Source: Microcoleus sp. FACHB-672
GTDB taxonomy: Bacteria; Cyanobacteriota; Cyanobacteriia; Cyanobacteriales; Oscillatoriaceae
NCBI RefSeq assembly: GCF_014695725.1
Contig: NZ_JACJOU010000028.1
Span: 1 to 53,410, forward strand
Reading direction: 5' to 3'
Length of the DNA stretch: 53,410 nt
Part shown: positions 17,536 to 26,656 of the stretch, piece after piece
How the letters are laid out: each line of letters begins with the position of its first letter
Numbering within the stretch: position 1 is the first letter of the stretch
The notes under the pieces: generated by a model
The model's input: only the letters and a program-made list of their open reading frames with translations
The model's database searches: none
Told to the model about the DNA's origin: nothing
Position numbers and translations under genes: made by a program

Positions 17536-18402
17536 ATGAGTCAACGCGCACTGCTGCTAGTTAATCCTAACGCTCGCCTGGGACAGGAAGGCCGGCTGCA
17601 AGCTCTTCAACAATTGCAAGAATTGGGTCTAGAACTGATAGAGGAGTCTGCTGAAAACCCAAAAGCATTGCCTGATCTGATCCGACATTATAGGCAACAA
17701 ATCGATTGTGTGATTGTTGGGAGTGGGGATGGCACGATCAATGCTGCCTTGGATGGCTTGGTAGACACCGGCTTGCCTTTAGGAATCTTGCCATTAGGTA
17801 CTGCGAATAATCTAGCCCGTAACTTAGGAATTCCCCAGTCCCTACCGGCAGCTTGTGAAATTATCGCCCAAGGTAAACGCCGCACCATAGACATCGGCTG
17901 CGTCAATGGCAAATACTTTCTCAATGTTGCCGGCATAGGATTGAGTGCTGAAATTAATAAGCGAGTGTCAAAACAATTTAAGCGACGTTGGGGATCAGTC
18001 GCCTATGCTGCCACCGCTTTACAAGTCCTCTGGCAAAGTCGGCCTTTTTGGGCAGATATTCAAGGGAATAACGAGTATATTCGCGTTAAAACTGTTCAAA
18101 TTACTGTCTGCAACGGTCGCTATTATGGCAGTGGGTTGAGCGTATCTGAAAATGCGACAATTGATGACCAAAGGCTGGATCTCTATTGCGTAGAAATTCA
18201 ACACTGGTGGGATCTAATTCCCCTATTACCGGCGATTATTAAAGGCAAACCTGGTCGTGGTGTGCGGACATTGCAAGCCCAAACTATCGAGATACAAACG
18301 CGCCGCTCTTACTTAATTGATGCGGATGGCGAATTAACCGGCAACACACCCGCACAATTTCAAATTATCCCACAAGCATTATCTGTTTTCGTGCCGGAGT
18401 AA
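17536..18402 (+). CDS. Diacylglycerol kinase / lipid kinase family protein (YegS/BmrU type)
   Basis: A 288-aa cytoplasmic enzyme. LLLVNPNARLG starts the DAGK catalytic fold. VIVGSGDGTINAALDGL is the nucleotide-binding GGDGT-type loop, here with Ser in place of the first conserved Gly. GILPLGTANNLARNLG is the second diagnostic motif, and the C-terminal YLIDADGEL segment is typical. It should phosphorylate a lipid or related hydroxyl substrate with ATP; the exact lipid is unknown. It is convergent with the CHAT gene. Confidence 0.88.
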   Translation: MSQRALLLVNPNARLGQEGRLQALQQLQELGLELIEESAENPKALPDLIRHYRQQIDCVIVGSGDGTINAALDGLVDTGLPLGILPLGTANNLARNLGIPQSLPAACEIIAQGKRRTIDIGCVNGKYFLNVAGIGLSAEINKRVSKQFKRRWGSVAYAATALQVLWQSRPFWADIQGNNEYIRVKTVQITVCNGRYYGSGLSVSENATIDDQRLDLYCVEIQHWWDLIPLLPAIIKGKPGRGVRTLQAQTIEIQTRRSYLIDADGELTGNTPAQFQIIPQALSVFVPE

Positions 18403-18422
18403 GTACGGCAGAGAGCTAAAGC

Positions 18423-19901
18423 TTACCAAGGGCTGCCAATCATCATAAAGGCTCCCCAATAAAAAGGATGGGATAAATTTTGAGTTTCAAGGGCTTTCAA
18501 TTCTGCCGGCAGAGGCAAACTCCAGGTTGATCCCTGTAGGTTGCCATTTTCTACGCGGACTTTTCCTTGAATCATGGCAATTTGAGCTTCACGAAGCGCC
18601 TCGGCTTTAATCGGTGCTGTTTGTAGATGCTGATAAAACTCACTCATTAACGCTAAAGTGCCGGTATCGCTAACATACCACAGACTCGCTAGCGCTGATT
18701 TAACGCCACTTTGAACGGCTAAGCCCCCAAAACTTAACTCGGCTTTATCATCCCCGAAAGCAGTTTTACAAGCACTCAGCACAAGCAAATTAACCGGAGG
18801 ATTATTCCAACCCAGCCCTCTCATTTTATCGAGTGTTAACTTACTATCCCAAAACTGAATAAACGAGTTACTTGGTTGCCCTGGTTTGAACTCTGCATGA
18901 GTGGCGAGGTGCACAATCAGAAAAGGCTGCTCCCGGCGTTGAGATTGTAAGTTTTCTAGCGTGAATGTTTGGTTTAAAAAAGATTGACCAGTTCCCACTT
19001 GTTCTGTAATATTAGACAATTCCACCGGCACAGCCGGCAAGGGTGTGAGTTCTTGAAATTCTGAAGCCCCCATTGCTAGAACTCGTGAATTTTGAATATT
19101 TTGATAAACTGGATCTATTAATTTGAAAGCAGGAATTCGGGTGAAACTATATTTTTCTACTAAAAACTGTTTTCCATCGTGCAACGCTCCATAAGGAATC
19201 GCGCTTAAGTGTTTACCCAAGCATAATAGTAGGGTATCTATTCCTTGACTTTCTAATTCTGATTCTAAGGGCGCAATCATCCATTCATAGAGTTGCTGAG
19301 CAGCCGGCAAATAAGAACTCCTGCGTGTTTCTGCTAGATTTGCTGTAGTATTGCGAAACTCTTTAACGACCTTCAGCAGTGCTTCTTGATTGGCTTCTGG
19401 TAAGGTTTTACGAATTAATTTACCATTGGGAGTAACTAGCAAAAGTTCTAGCTGCTCTTTGGTAGACGTTATATAAATGAGAGCCGACTTTAGTTGAGAT
19501 TGCTTTTCAACTTCTGACAAAACACCGGCTATCTTATCTGCCGTCATTACCTCATCAGAGAAATTGATTCCCCAATAACCTTCATAGACATTTTCCCAGT
19601 GCTTTTCTAATTGCTGCACTGTCTCAGCTAAGTTCATGACCTTAAACAGTATTGGCAAGTTATTGCTCCAATTAATCTCAATTTCTGAGAAACTTTTCTT
19701 TGGAGTAATAATCGGATCTGCGCTGCCGACAGCCAAGACAGACGATTGTGCCGACACTAAACAAGGGAAAAGCAACCCAACAAAACTAAACAGTAAAAAA
19801 TATTTACGCAAACCCTTTGCCTTGCGACAATTGCCTTCTTCAGCGCCTTTTGCCTTGAGGTATTGGCTAATCCATCTCGCTGTTAATTTCATGGCTCTCA
19901 C
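18423..19901 (-). CDS. Exported CHAT-domain protein (caspase-like)
   Basis: A 492-aa protein. An N-terminal membrane/signal segment (about 34-51, ending CLVSAQ) is followed by a helical region and a C-terminal CHAT domain (about 200-490). The likely catalytic dyad is His335 in IVHLATHAEF and Cys378 in LVLSACKTA, with SFGGLAVQSGVKSALASLW and the terminal HPFYWGAFMMIGSPW typical of CHAT. CHAT proteins are caspase-related proteases found in many cyanobacteria, often with TPR repeats; here no clear TPRs are visible. The substrate is unknown. It is convergent with the lipid kinase gene. Confidence 0.88.
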   Translation of the reverse strand: MRAMKLTARWISQYLKAKGAEEGNCRKAKGLRKYFLLFSFVGLLFPCLVSAQSSVLAVGSADPIITPKKSFSEIEINWSNNLPILFKVMNLAETVQQLEKHWENVYEGYWGINFSDEVMTADKIAGVLSEVEKQSQLKSALIYITSTKEQLELLLVTPNGKLIRKTLPEANQEALLKVVKEFRNTTANLAETRRSSYLPAAQQLYEWMIAPLESELESQGIDTLLLCLGKHLSAIPYGALHDGKQFLVEKYSFTRIPAFKLIDPVYQNIQNSRVLAMGASEFQELTPLPAVPVELSNITEQVGTGQSFLNQTFTLENLQSQRREQPFLIVHLATHAEFKPGQPSNSFIQFWDSKLTLDKMRGLGWNNPPVNLLVLSACKTAFGDDKAELSFGGLAVQSGVKSALASLWYVSDTGTLALMSEFYQHLQTAPIKAEALREAQIAMIQGKVRVENGNLQGSTWSLPLPAELKALETQNLSHPFYWGAFMMIGSPW

Positions 19902-20285
19902 TAAGGCTAAACTACCTTAATTGATTTAGAGTTCTGTGGCTGTAGTTTAACAAAAGTATTCGTCCGATTACCGGCTCATCGCAAATTTCCAGTCAATCGC
20001 GGCGATTTGACTCAACTGTCTTGGTTTCAACTACAACAAAAGCCTATTGAACACTTCAAGCCGGCTTGCCGCGCCTCCCTCACAGACAAGCCCAGCACAG
20101 AGGTAAAATTTTTATTAAGGAAAGGCGCACATCCCCGGCAGAGGTAAAACGAGTGCCGGATACTTATCTGTACAATAACGGGCGGCAAGCTCTCGCCTTT
20201 GCCGGCAATAATATTCGGTGAAGTTTTACAATACTTCAAAGGACAAGGCTTGTTTTCTATTTGAAACCTCCTAGGGCTGGATTCT
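19902..20285. promoter_or_regulatory. Divergent intergenic region
   Basis: A 384-base spacer between the CHAT gene (leftward) and the DUF3318 gene (rightward). A short minus-strand frame exists but looks accidental. I see no definite regulatory element. Confidence 0.35.
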
Positions 20286-20948
20286 ATGACATCTTATGCA
20301 ACCTCCACGGCTAAAGCCGAAATGAATGAACTCCGGCGCTTGAAAGGCTTACTGCCGCCGGAATTGCAAAGTTGGGTCATGGTAGAGAAAACCACTGAGA
20401 TCAATCCCCCTCTGCTGCGATCCGAAGAAATTGGCAAAGATCAGGTGGAGATTCAGATTGACCTAATTCGCTGGGAGCAACTGGCCCTCGATCAGCGAAA
20501 TTTGTTGTTTTGGCATGAAGTGGCCAGAATTCAAAATGACACGATTCCCAAAGAGGGATGGGAAATGGCAGCGCTCGCTATTGGCATGGGGGGTGCTGTG
20601 GGCGAACTCTGGGTTCAGGATGGGTTGCTGCTGGTGTTAGCTTTGGCCCTATGTGGGGTAGCCGGCTACCGGCTGTATGAAAAAAATAATGGCGATAAGC
20701 AACTTACTGAAGCAATTGATGCTGATGAAAAAGCCATTGCACTCGCCACTCGCTTCGGTTATTCCCTCCCCAATGCCTACAAAAGCTTAGGCAGCGCTTT
20801 AAAAGCCTTGATCGAGCAAACCCCTAAAAAGCGGGTACGTTCTAAATATGAGGCGCGGTTACAAGCTCTCAAACGCAGTGCCAACAAAGCGAAAACCAAA
20901 GCCAAATCTGGTCGCGAACCCAACATACAATCCGAGAGTATTTATTAA
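20286..20948 (+). CDS. DUF3318 cyanobacterial membrane-associated protein
   Basis: A 220-aa protein of the cyanobacteria-specific DUF3318 type. The N-terminal part (NELRRLKGLLPPELQSWVMVEK ... WEQLALDQRNLLFWHEVARIQ) recalls a degenerate metallopeptidase-like HEVARIQ motif. A hydrophobic stretch (about 97-126) suggests one or two membrane helices. The C-terminus is helical and very basic (Lys/Arg/Ala-rich). The function is unknown. The heptamer repeat cluster directly follows the stop codon. Confidence 0.8.
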   Translation: MTSYATSTAKAEMNELRRLKGLLPPELQSWVMVEKTTEINPPLLRSEEIGKDQVEIQIDLIRWEQLALDQRNLLFWHEVARIQNDTIPKEGWEMAALAIGMGGAVGELWVQDGLLLVLALALCGVAGYRLYEKNNGDKQLTEAIDADEKAIALATRFGYSLPNAYKSLGSALKALIEQTPKKRVRSKYEARLQALKRSANKAKTKAKSGREPNIQSESIY

Positions 20949-21040
20949 GAGTGCTGAGTGCTGAGTAGAGAGGGGAAGAGTGAGGGCTTAGGAGTGGGGG
21001 AGAGTGGAAGAGTGGGAGAGCATTCTCTATTATTTATTAA

Positions 21041-21078
21041 CCATTCCCCATGCCCCATGCCCCATGCCCCATTCTCCA
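21041..21078. repeat. CCCCATG heptamer tandem repeat
   Basis: Five consecutive 7-bp units of the type CCCCATG/CCCCATT lie between convergent DUF3318 and queE. They are preceded from 20950 by a purine-rich, imperfect GAGTGCT/GAGTGGG repeat tract. It resembles cyanobacterial STRR sequences. Confidence 0.8.
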
Positions 21079-21111
21079 ACACCTCCCAAATCATCTAAGG
21101 TTCTAATAAAA

Positions 21112-21951
21112 TTACAATTGCCCCAGCATTTTATGTGTTTGCGGCACAACGCGAACGTGCTTGAGCCGGCACTTCATCAACGCCTGCCATTCCAGCACTT
21201 GTTCTGGGGAAGGCGGCGAGAATAAAGCCACGCTTTTGCCTTGATCTTTGCCTAGCGCCGTCACCGGCTGCAAAAACACCGGCACTTCAGGATTCACCCC
21301 TGCCACTAACTCAGCCGTCTTTTCTAACTCGGCTGGGTCAGTTTGATGGGAAATAATTATCTTGACAAATACTTCAACTTGTGAAGCATGACATAACTGT
21401 AAAAACTCTGCGTGAGCGGGCCAGTGAGATTCCCCACTGACGCTGGGCAGCTTGATGTCCATGCCCACCAAGTCCAAATTGGGCAAAATCATCGCCAACT
21501 GTTCTGGACGGTGTCCCCCTGTTTCCAGATAAATCGGTAAGCCGGTTGCAGCTCGAACTTGGGGCAAAAATTCTACCAAGAAAGGGGCATGAAGCAGCGG
21601 TTCCCCGCCGGTAATGCTGATGCTGTCGTGAAGTCCCGGTTGATTTTGCCGGCTCACCCATTCCAGCAAAGTTGCCATCTCTACCGGATTTGAATGAGTT
21701 TCAAAGTCACGCAGGCCGGCTGTTCGCTCAATTTGACAGGTTGCCGGTGCGTGCCAAGTATGGGCGCTATCGCAAAACCGGCAGCGCAGATCGCAAATCG
21801 CAAAGCGAATAAAAAGTTGGCGAGTGCCCACATTTAGCCCCTCTCCTTGGATCGCGGAAAAGACTTCAATCAGCCTTGCCGTGGGATATGGGGAGAGGGG
21901 GAGAGAAGGAGAGGTGGAAAAAACGGGTTGTTGATTTTTGTCGAGCTGCAC
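21112..21951 (-). CDS. queE: 7-carboxy-7-deazaguanine synthase (radical SAM)
   Basis: A 279-aa radical-SAM enzyme of queuosine/7-deazapurine synthesis, converting 6-carboxytetrahydropterin to CDG. EVFSAIQGEG and FIRFAICDLRCRFCDS contain the C-x3-C-x2-C cluster ligands Cys53, Cys57 and Cys60. SITGGEPLLH is the SAM-binding GGE motif, and YLETGGH is also typical. The product would support tRNA modification. The N-terminal 25 residues are variable. The gene starts about 75 bases after the amidase gene on the same strand, so they may share a transcript. Confidence 0.92.
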   Translation of the reverse strand: MQLDKNQQPVFSTSPSLPLSPYPTARLIEVFSAIQGEGLNVGTRQLFIRFAICDLRCRFCDSAHTWHAPATCQIERTAGLRDFETHSNPVEMATLLEWVSRQNQPGLHDSISITGGEPLLHAPFLVEFLPQVRAATGLPIYLETGGHRPEQLAMILPNLDLVGMDIKLPSVSGESHWPAHAEFLQLCHASQVEVFVKIIISHQTDPAELEKTAELVAGVNPEVPVFLQPVTALGKDQGKSVALFSPPSPEQVLEWQALMKCRLKHVRVVPQTHKMLGQL

Positions 21952-21998
21952 GATTATGACAAGAATAGCTAGGGACTGAGGACTCAGAACTCAAAACT

Positions 21999-22017
21999 GG
22001 GCATGGGGCATGGGGCG
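21999..22017. repeat. CATGGGG heptamer repeat (inverse orientation)
   Basis: Two to three 7-bp units (GGGCATGGGGCATGGGGCG) lie between the amidase and queE genes, in the reverse orientation to the block at 21041. Confidence 0.65.
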
Positions 22018-22025
22018 CTGAAAAC

Positions 22026-23438
22026 TCAGGCTTGCTGGGCAAAAGCAGGCCGGTGTTCGCGCCAAGGTTTCGCGGCTTCAATTTGAGCGGCTAAAGCCAA
22101 GAGCGTGGTTTCTGCTGCCGGCCTACCGATGAGTTGGACGCCCACCGGCATCCCTGCACTATCGAAACCGGCAGGGATGGCGATCGCCGGTTGCCCCGTC
22201 GCGTTGAAAGCTGGACAGGGGGCAACCCATTGAATCACCTTGTGCATGGTTTCTTCTGGCGTCAGATTGGCCCATTCGCCGACGCGGATGGTAGGAGACA
22301 TATAAACCGGCAGCACCAATACGTCAAAGTTCTCAAAAAATCCGACAATTCGCCGGGCAATCATTTGCATTTGCGCCACAGCCCGCAAATACTGGCCGGC
22401 TGTACAGGTATGTTCTAGCAGCCAGCGATTCATCGGTTCTAACAATTCCGGGGGAACCCCAGAGGCACCCACACCGGCTTGCCAAACCACTGTAAACGGT
22501 TCAATTAAGCCGGCGAAATCCGGGCATCCCTCGCTGACACTGTGACCCATTTCTTCAAGTAATTGGACGGTATCTAACACAGCTTGACCACAGATGGGCG
22601 CAGTGTCACCCACAGGTGCAAGCGTCGTAGAAAAAGCGATTCGTAACGAATCCAGCCGGTCTTGGGTGGCTGCTAAAAACGAGGTTTCTGGCTTTGACAA
22701 CCAGTAGGGATCGCCAGTGACGTAGCCTGAAACAACATCAAGGAAGGCGGCAGCATCAGCAACCGTGCGGGTTAAAGGGCCACTCGTGGCAATCCCGCTT
22801 TGATAATCGCCTACCGGCGCACTGGATATCCGTCCTCGTGAGGGTTTCAGCCCGACGATTCCGCAGCAATGGGCAGGGCCACGAATAGAACCTCCGCCAT
22901 CAGAACCTTGGGCGATGGGGGACAAACCGGCTGCCACAGCTGCTGCGGCACCCCCGCTAGAACCGCCTGGGGTGTAATCGAGGTTCCAAGGATTACGGGC
23001 TGGGGAAAAGCCTTGGGGTTCTGTATAAGGCATTGTTCCTAACTGGGCTGTAGCGGTTTTGCCCAGAATCGTAAAGCCGGCCTGCTTAATCTTTGTTACG
23101 ACGTTGTCATCATGGGCCGCTACCTGACTCCGCAGTGCTGCTGTGCCGTAACTACAAGGGACGTCGGCAACTGGGTTGAGGTCTTTAACGGAAATGGGTA
23201 CGCCAAAGAAGGCCGGCAGTTCTGAAGAGTCTCCGAATTTGGCAAGATATTCTGTTTTAATTTTGGCATCAGTAAGGGCGAGGTCTGCGGTAACTGTGAA
23301 GTAGCTACCTAGTTGGCTGTCAAGCCGTTCTATGCGTTTGAGATAAAGTTCGACTAATTCCACCGGCGATACTTGTTTGCTGCGGATTAGCTGGGCTTGT
23401 TCGAGTGCCGGTGTAAACGCTAATTCTTCCTGATTCAT
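22026..23438 (-). CDS. Amidase signature family hydrolase
   Basis: A 470-aa amidase. The Ser-cisSer-Lys triad is visible: Lys85 in PISVKDLN, the cis-Ser in [12 protein letters not shown] (residue 160/161) and nucleophile Ser184 in [12 protein letters not shown]. The family includes the GatA subunit of Glu-tRNA amidotransferase, but the lack of gat neighbours and the divergent C-terminus favour a general amidase (aryl or aliphatic amides, cytoplasmic). It starts at [10 protein letters not shown]. The accessory island begins upstream of its promoter. Confidence 0.88.
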   Translation of the reverse strand: MNQEELAFTPALEQAQLIRSKQVSPVELVELYLKRIERLDSQLGSYFTVTADLALTDAKIKTEYLAKFGDSSELPAFFGVPISVKDLNPVADVPCSYGTAALRSQVAAHDDNVVTKIKQAGFTILGKTATAQLGTMPYTEPQGFSPARNPWNLDYTPGGSSGGAAAAVAAGLSPIAQGSDGGGSIRGPAHCCGIVGLKPSRGRISSAPVGDYQSGIATSGPLTRTVADAAAFLDVVSGYVTGDPYWLSKPETSFLAATQDRLDSLRIAFSTTLAPVGDTAPICGQAVLDTVQLLEEMGHSVSEGCPDFAGLIEPFTVVWQAGVGASGVPPELLEPMNRWLLEHTCTAGQYLRAVAQMQMIARRIVGFFENFDVLVLPVYMSPTIRVGEWANLTPEETMHKVIQWVAPCPAFNATGQPAIAIPAGFDSAGMPVGVQLIGRPAAETTLLALAAQIEAAKPWREHRPAFAQQA

Positions 23439-23971
23439 AATTAATTCTTTATATTTGTAACTTTCTAATAGGAGCTATGGGTGTGAATACTGAAATCCTA
23501 CCTTGCTTGAGTAATTTTTTCACCCTAGGATGCCGGTTCAATCGAGGCAAGCCGGTTGTTTAACTACACGATTGCGCCAGCGACTAAAAAATTTAGGTAA
23601 ATTTTCTTTTTTCTGGGAGTGAGAAAGTTCTCAGTTTTCCAATACTCATGGATTAACTTCTCTCGCATTTCAGCTCTAATTTTCCACTGTATCTTTGGAT
23701 ACTTGCTTCTCAGCGATTTGCTTATATTTTTAACAGTCTCTTCAATAATTTCTCAAGTCGGCCTTACGACAAATATTTTTATTAATACTTTTAAACTTTT
23801 CAAAACCTGTTTGTAACCGTCAATTAAGCGATTTTTTGTTTCTTGTTCGTCTTAATAACTTCAGTCGCTGCCTTAATTTATCGATAAAACTAAACCCGCT
23901 GCAACCAAGTTTTTTTTGTATTATTAATTACAAATTAGCTTAACACTGGCTCATCCCCATAGGCAGCAGAC
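23439..23971. other. AT-rich intergenic stretch at island border
   Basis: No supported gene is seen. GCCGGC palindromes stop at about 23216 and do not return until about 28938. A 65-codon hydrophobic plus-strand frame at 23619 looks like a chance reading of AT-rich DNA. Confidence 0.35.
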
Positions 23972-24267
23972 CTATCCGAATAGCTTATCTGCCCCCGTAC
24001 CACCCGATTCGCCGATGCTGCCGGTAGCGAAGAGTACGTCCTTATTTTGATGGAGCCACTCCACAAAACGATAAGATTGCACTACCTGGAAATCGCCAAA
24101 TCGCGTCGGCAAGTCACGCCAAGGAATGCCTGCCCGATAGCGATACAGCACACTTCGACAAACAATCGATTGTCTTTGGCCGTCGCACCCACCGTTCTTT
24201 CTCGTCCAGCTAACAAGTCTTTGAGCCGCTCCCAATGGTCATCGCGCAGGACATACCGTCGTGTCAT
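23972..24267 (-). pseudogene. Broken IS5-like transposase N-terminus fused to an IS701-like tail
   Basis: On the minus strand the reading starts MTRRYVLRDDHWERLKDLLAG at 24267, an IS5-group transposase N-terminus. It needs a frameshift near 24150 to continue as VLYRYRAGIPWRDLPTRFGDF in another frame. At about 24078 the IS5-like sequence ends and changes to SYRFVEWLHQNKDVLF, the tail of a different (IS701-like) transposase that is also found at 28357-28691. So this is a frameshifted, truncated chimera of two insertion sequences with no coding capacity for transposition. Confidence 0.8.
24026..24076 (-). repeat. Left copy of a 51-bp direct repeat (IS701-like tail)
   Basis: 51 bases are shared with 28390-28440 with two mismatches, in the same orientation. 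Both encode the SYRFVEWL(H/Y)QNKDV segment of an IS701-like transposase on the minus strand. The pair brackets the two-gene module. Confidence 0.92.
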
Positions 24268-24580
24268 TGCTCAGCCTTTTCTTCTCACTCTTGCTCTAGC
24301 TTATCTAATTGATGACACGTCCTAGGTGAACTAAGCTGGAATTATATCGGTGCTGCCGTGACGCATGGCATTCAAGTAGCCAGCGTGAAGGGAAGCTGTC
24401 CCGTAGGGAATCGCTTTGCCGTTGAGGTTGGCGGTTACAGCAACAAATTGAGGTTTTGCAAGCGTTGCTGGAGAAGTTAGGAGGGATATGACGGTGAATA
24501 AGCGCTCGCATCCCTTCATCCTGTCCAGTGTGAGCGCCACCAGCAATTGCACGCTGTAAAAAAGAAACTCAATTAGTGGC
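24268..24580. other. Junction region upstream of the two-gene module
   Basis: This stretch separates the IS debris from the first module gene. A minus-strand frame at 24331-24552 reads somewhat protein-like (ANLNGKAIPYGTASLHAGYL) and may be a relic. I cannot assign it. If gene 1 is truncated, its lost 5' part would have lain here. Confidence 0.3.
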
Positions 24581-26656
24581 TTGAATACTACTGTAAACCG
24601 TATGAACTCTTACTCACAGAAAATTCAACAAGACAACCCCACTGCACACGCTGCTCTGCAACGGGTAGCTGCAAAAATTTATGAAGAAGCTTCAAACAGT
24701 ATTCAGTTAGATCAAGGTGATGGAATAGGAGTAGAAGAAGCTATTGGACTTGGATTTCTATCACAGGAGGAAGAGAAGCTATTTTTCCCAAATCCAGAAA
24801 TCCTCAAAGATTACTTGGTTCATCATGCTGCAAGCCTTATGGAGAGAGCTTGGTCTAACGTAGAGGAATTAGTAGACATTCACAAAAAGACTGAAAGGTT
24901 AAGTCTACGAGTCAGTAGTGTGAACAATCTAGAGAATGAAGTTTTGCTTATGCTTGCTCAAGAATACGGCAAAGACTTAGCTGAATGCGTAGTTGAAGCA
25001 TCAGTACTGCGAAACTCCGAAAAATCAAGATATTCCTTTCAAGGATTATACAACTGTTTCTGGGAAATTCTTCCTCAGCTTGACGTTGAAGCTGAAGCAA
25101 TCATCTCCGTACTTGATGCTATGGGTGTCGATTTTGATGAAGGAAATTTTGCAATATACGCAGCTATTGAAGAAATTTCTGCAAGAGGAAGGGATATTGC
25201 CGATACCCTCTACAACTCACTGATGTCTCGCGCCAGTATGCCTGCTGCTGGGCTGATTTTCAACACCTTAAAAGCAATAGCAATAACAGATCTTCCAGAA
25301 GCGCATAAACGAGCGTTAGCTCTTTCCGACCGAGTAGAACTTATTCTTCGTAGAGTGGGAATTCGAGCTTTGGGTAACTTTAACTATGAAAACGATGAGT
25401 CAAAAACGCTCTTACGCTCAACATTAAATAGATTTCAGATATTACGGTCGGCTTCCAATCCTGAAACTGACGCGATGTTGGTTATGTCTTATGAATATTT
25501 GGTAAAACATACAGATGAAGTACAGAGTATATTTGCTGAACTTGTAGTAGATTCTAATCCCGTTATTTGGAAGACCGCATTATCTTCTCTCTTTCAATTA
25601 GCTAGACAGGCATATACTCAGGAATGGTATCAACAAGCTCTAATGAGGCTGATTGAAGCACAGAGCTTCTCTTTAGAAGAACTCAGGACGCTCGATCACT
25701 GCATAGAGCAATATATAAAGGCTCAACCAGACTTTGCGTTACAGCTAGTTGAAGCAATAGCAGCCCACTGGTATTTCGAGCATCATGAGGGCAATGAGCG
25801 ATTAGTCGAAGGACTAAATCAAATCTTTTATGGATTGAGGAATTTACAGCGCAAAACTTTGATATTTTCATTTACTCGATGGGTCGCTTCAAGAGAACAG
25901 TATCTACATTTTATCGCCTTTGAGCTTAATAATTATTTCACTTCTATTCCTGTTAAAGTAGGTGACAGACTTGAGAGAGCTAAAAATCCGACACTTGTGT
26001 TAAGTAAGGAGGTGCTAGATACGCTCGACGAGGAAACCACAAGCTTCGCCTTATGTCGAATCGTGGGCTATGTCATAGATGCTTTTTCTCTATGTGCCCT
26101 CCTTTTATCAGCTCTACAGCGAGAGCCTGCCTCTCAACTAATTATCGATCTGGTAACAAACTTACTTACTAGTTACGTCCTCTTCAACTATCCTGGTGAA
26201 GCTGGAGAGTACCTTAAGGACAGAGCCAAAGCAGACGACGTAACCGAAATTGAGACAAAAGTCATTCAGGAAGCCTTATCCCAGTCTCAAAGTTATTTGG
26301 AGAATCGCACTAAACTATCACGCCTTAGAGAGTTTCAACCTTCTAGCCAAAGAACCTATCTATACAGATTGGCAAAATGGAAGCAGCAGAAGGGAATTAT
26401 AGAACAGGTGGAAGAGCAGTCAATATTGAAAATCATCCCCTCGGTTTTATTCCTGTATGGTAAGGCTACAGCGATGGAACGAGACGGACAGTTTACAGAT
26501 CCTACACCTTTTGTTCCAATTTCAGCATCCACCGAAATACCACAAGGCGAATTGATTGACCCTGTTGGGCAAGCTTATCTGCGTAGGCAGTGGCAATATG
26601 CTGGGCTATCAACAACAGACAAGGAAACAGATCAACAAAATGAAACTAGTCATTAG
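24581..26656 (+). CDS. Large helical protein, possible truncated NACHT/STAND-type protein (module gene 1)
   Basis: 691 aa from TTG at 24581, or 684 aa from the ATG at 24602; neither has a good ribosome-binding site. I do not recognise a named family. Residues about 20-85 (ALQRVAAKIYEEA ... EEAIGLGFL...LFFPNPEILKDYLV) look like the winged-helix end of a STAND/NACHT NTPase, where a short strand plus (F/H)P-LxDYL-A is typical. The remaining 600 residues are almost all alpha-helical with HEAT/ARM-like periodicity and no catalytic motif. No P-loop is present, so an upstream NTPase part may have been lost. It overlaps gene 2 by 17 bases, so the two are translationally coupled. The whole gene lacks GCCGGC and is AT-rich. 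Confidence 0.7.
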   Translation: MNTTVNRMNSYSQKIQQDNPTAHAALQRVAAKIYEEASNSIQLDQGDGIGVEEAIGLGFLSQEEEKLFFPNPEILKDYLVHHAASLMERAWSNVEELVDIHKKTERLSLRVSSVNNLENEVLLMLAQEYGKDLAECVVEASVLRNSEKSRYSFQGLYNCFWEILPQLDVEAEAIISVLDAMGVDFDEGNFAIYAAIEEISARGRDIADTLYNSLMSRASMPAAGLIFNTLKAIAITDLPEAHKRALALSDRVELILRRVGIRALGNFNYENDESKTLLRSTLNRFQILRSASNPETDAMLVMSYEYLVKHTDEVQSIFAELVVDSNPVIWKTALSSLFQLARQAYTQEWYQQALMRLIEAQSFSLEELRTLDHCIEQYIKAQPDFALQLVEAIAAHWYFEHHEGNERLVEGLNQIFYGLRNLQRKTLIFSFTRWVASREQYLHFIAFELNNYFTSIPVKVGDRLERAKNPTLVLSKEVLDTLDEETTSFALCRIVGYVIDAFSLCALLLSALQREPASQLIIDLVTNLLTSYVLFNYPGEAGEYLKDRAKADDVTEIETKVIQEALSQSQSYLENRTKLSRLREFQPSSQRTYLYRLAKWKQQKGIIEQVEEQSILKIIPSVLFLYGKATAMERDGQFTDPTPFVPISASTEIPQGELIDPVGQAYLRRQWQYAGLSTTDKETDQQNETSH

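Noticed and set aside
23619-23816. 65-codon hydrophobic plus-strand frame
   Set aside because: Phe/Ile/Leu-rich composition follows from local AT-richness, and there is no ribosome-binding site.
24331-24552. 73-codon minus-strand frame with signal-peptide-like start between IS debris and module gene 1
   Set aside because: Unrecognised and lying in rearranged DNA; it could be a relic, but not supportable as a gene.
26556-26639. Upstream extension of module gene 2 (28 codons before MKLVIREYL)
   Set aside because: It lies inside gene 1, reads as an out-of-frame shadow, and the overlap start at 26640 gives the natural N-terminus.
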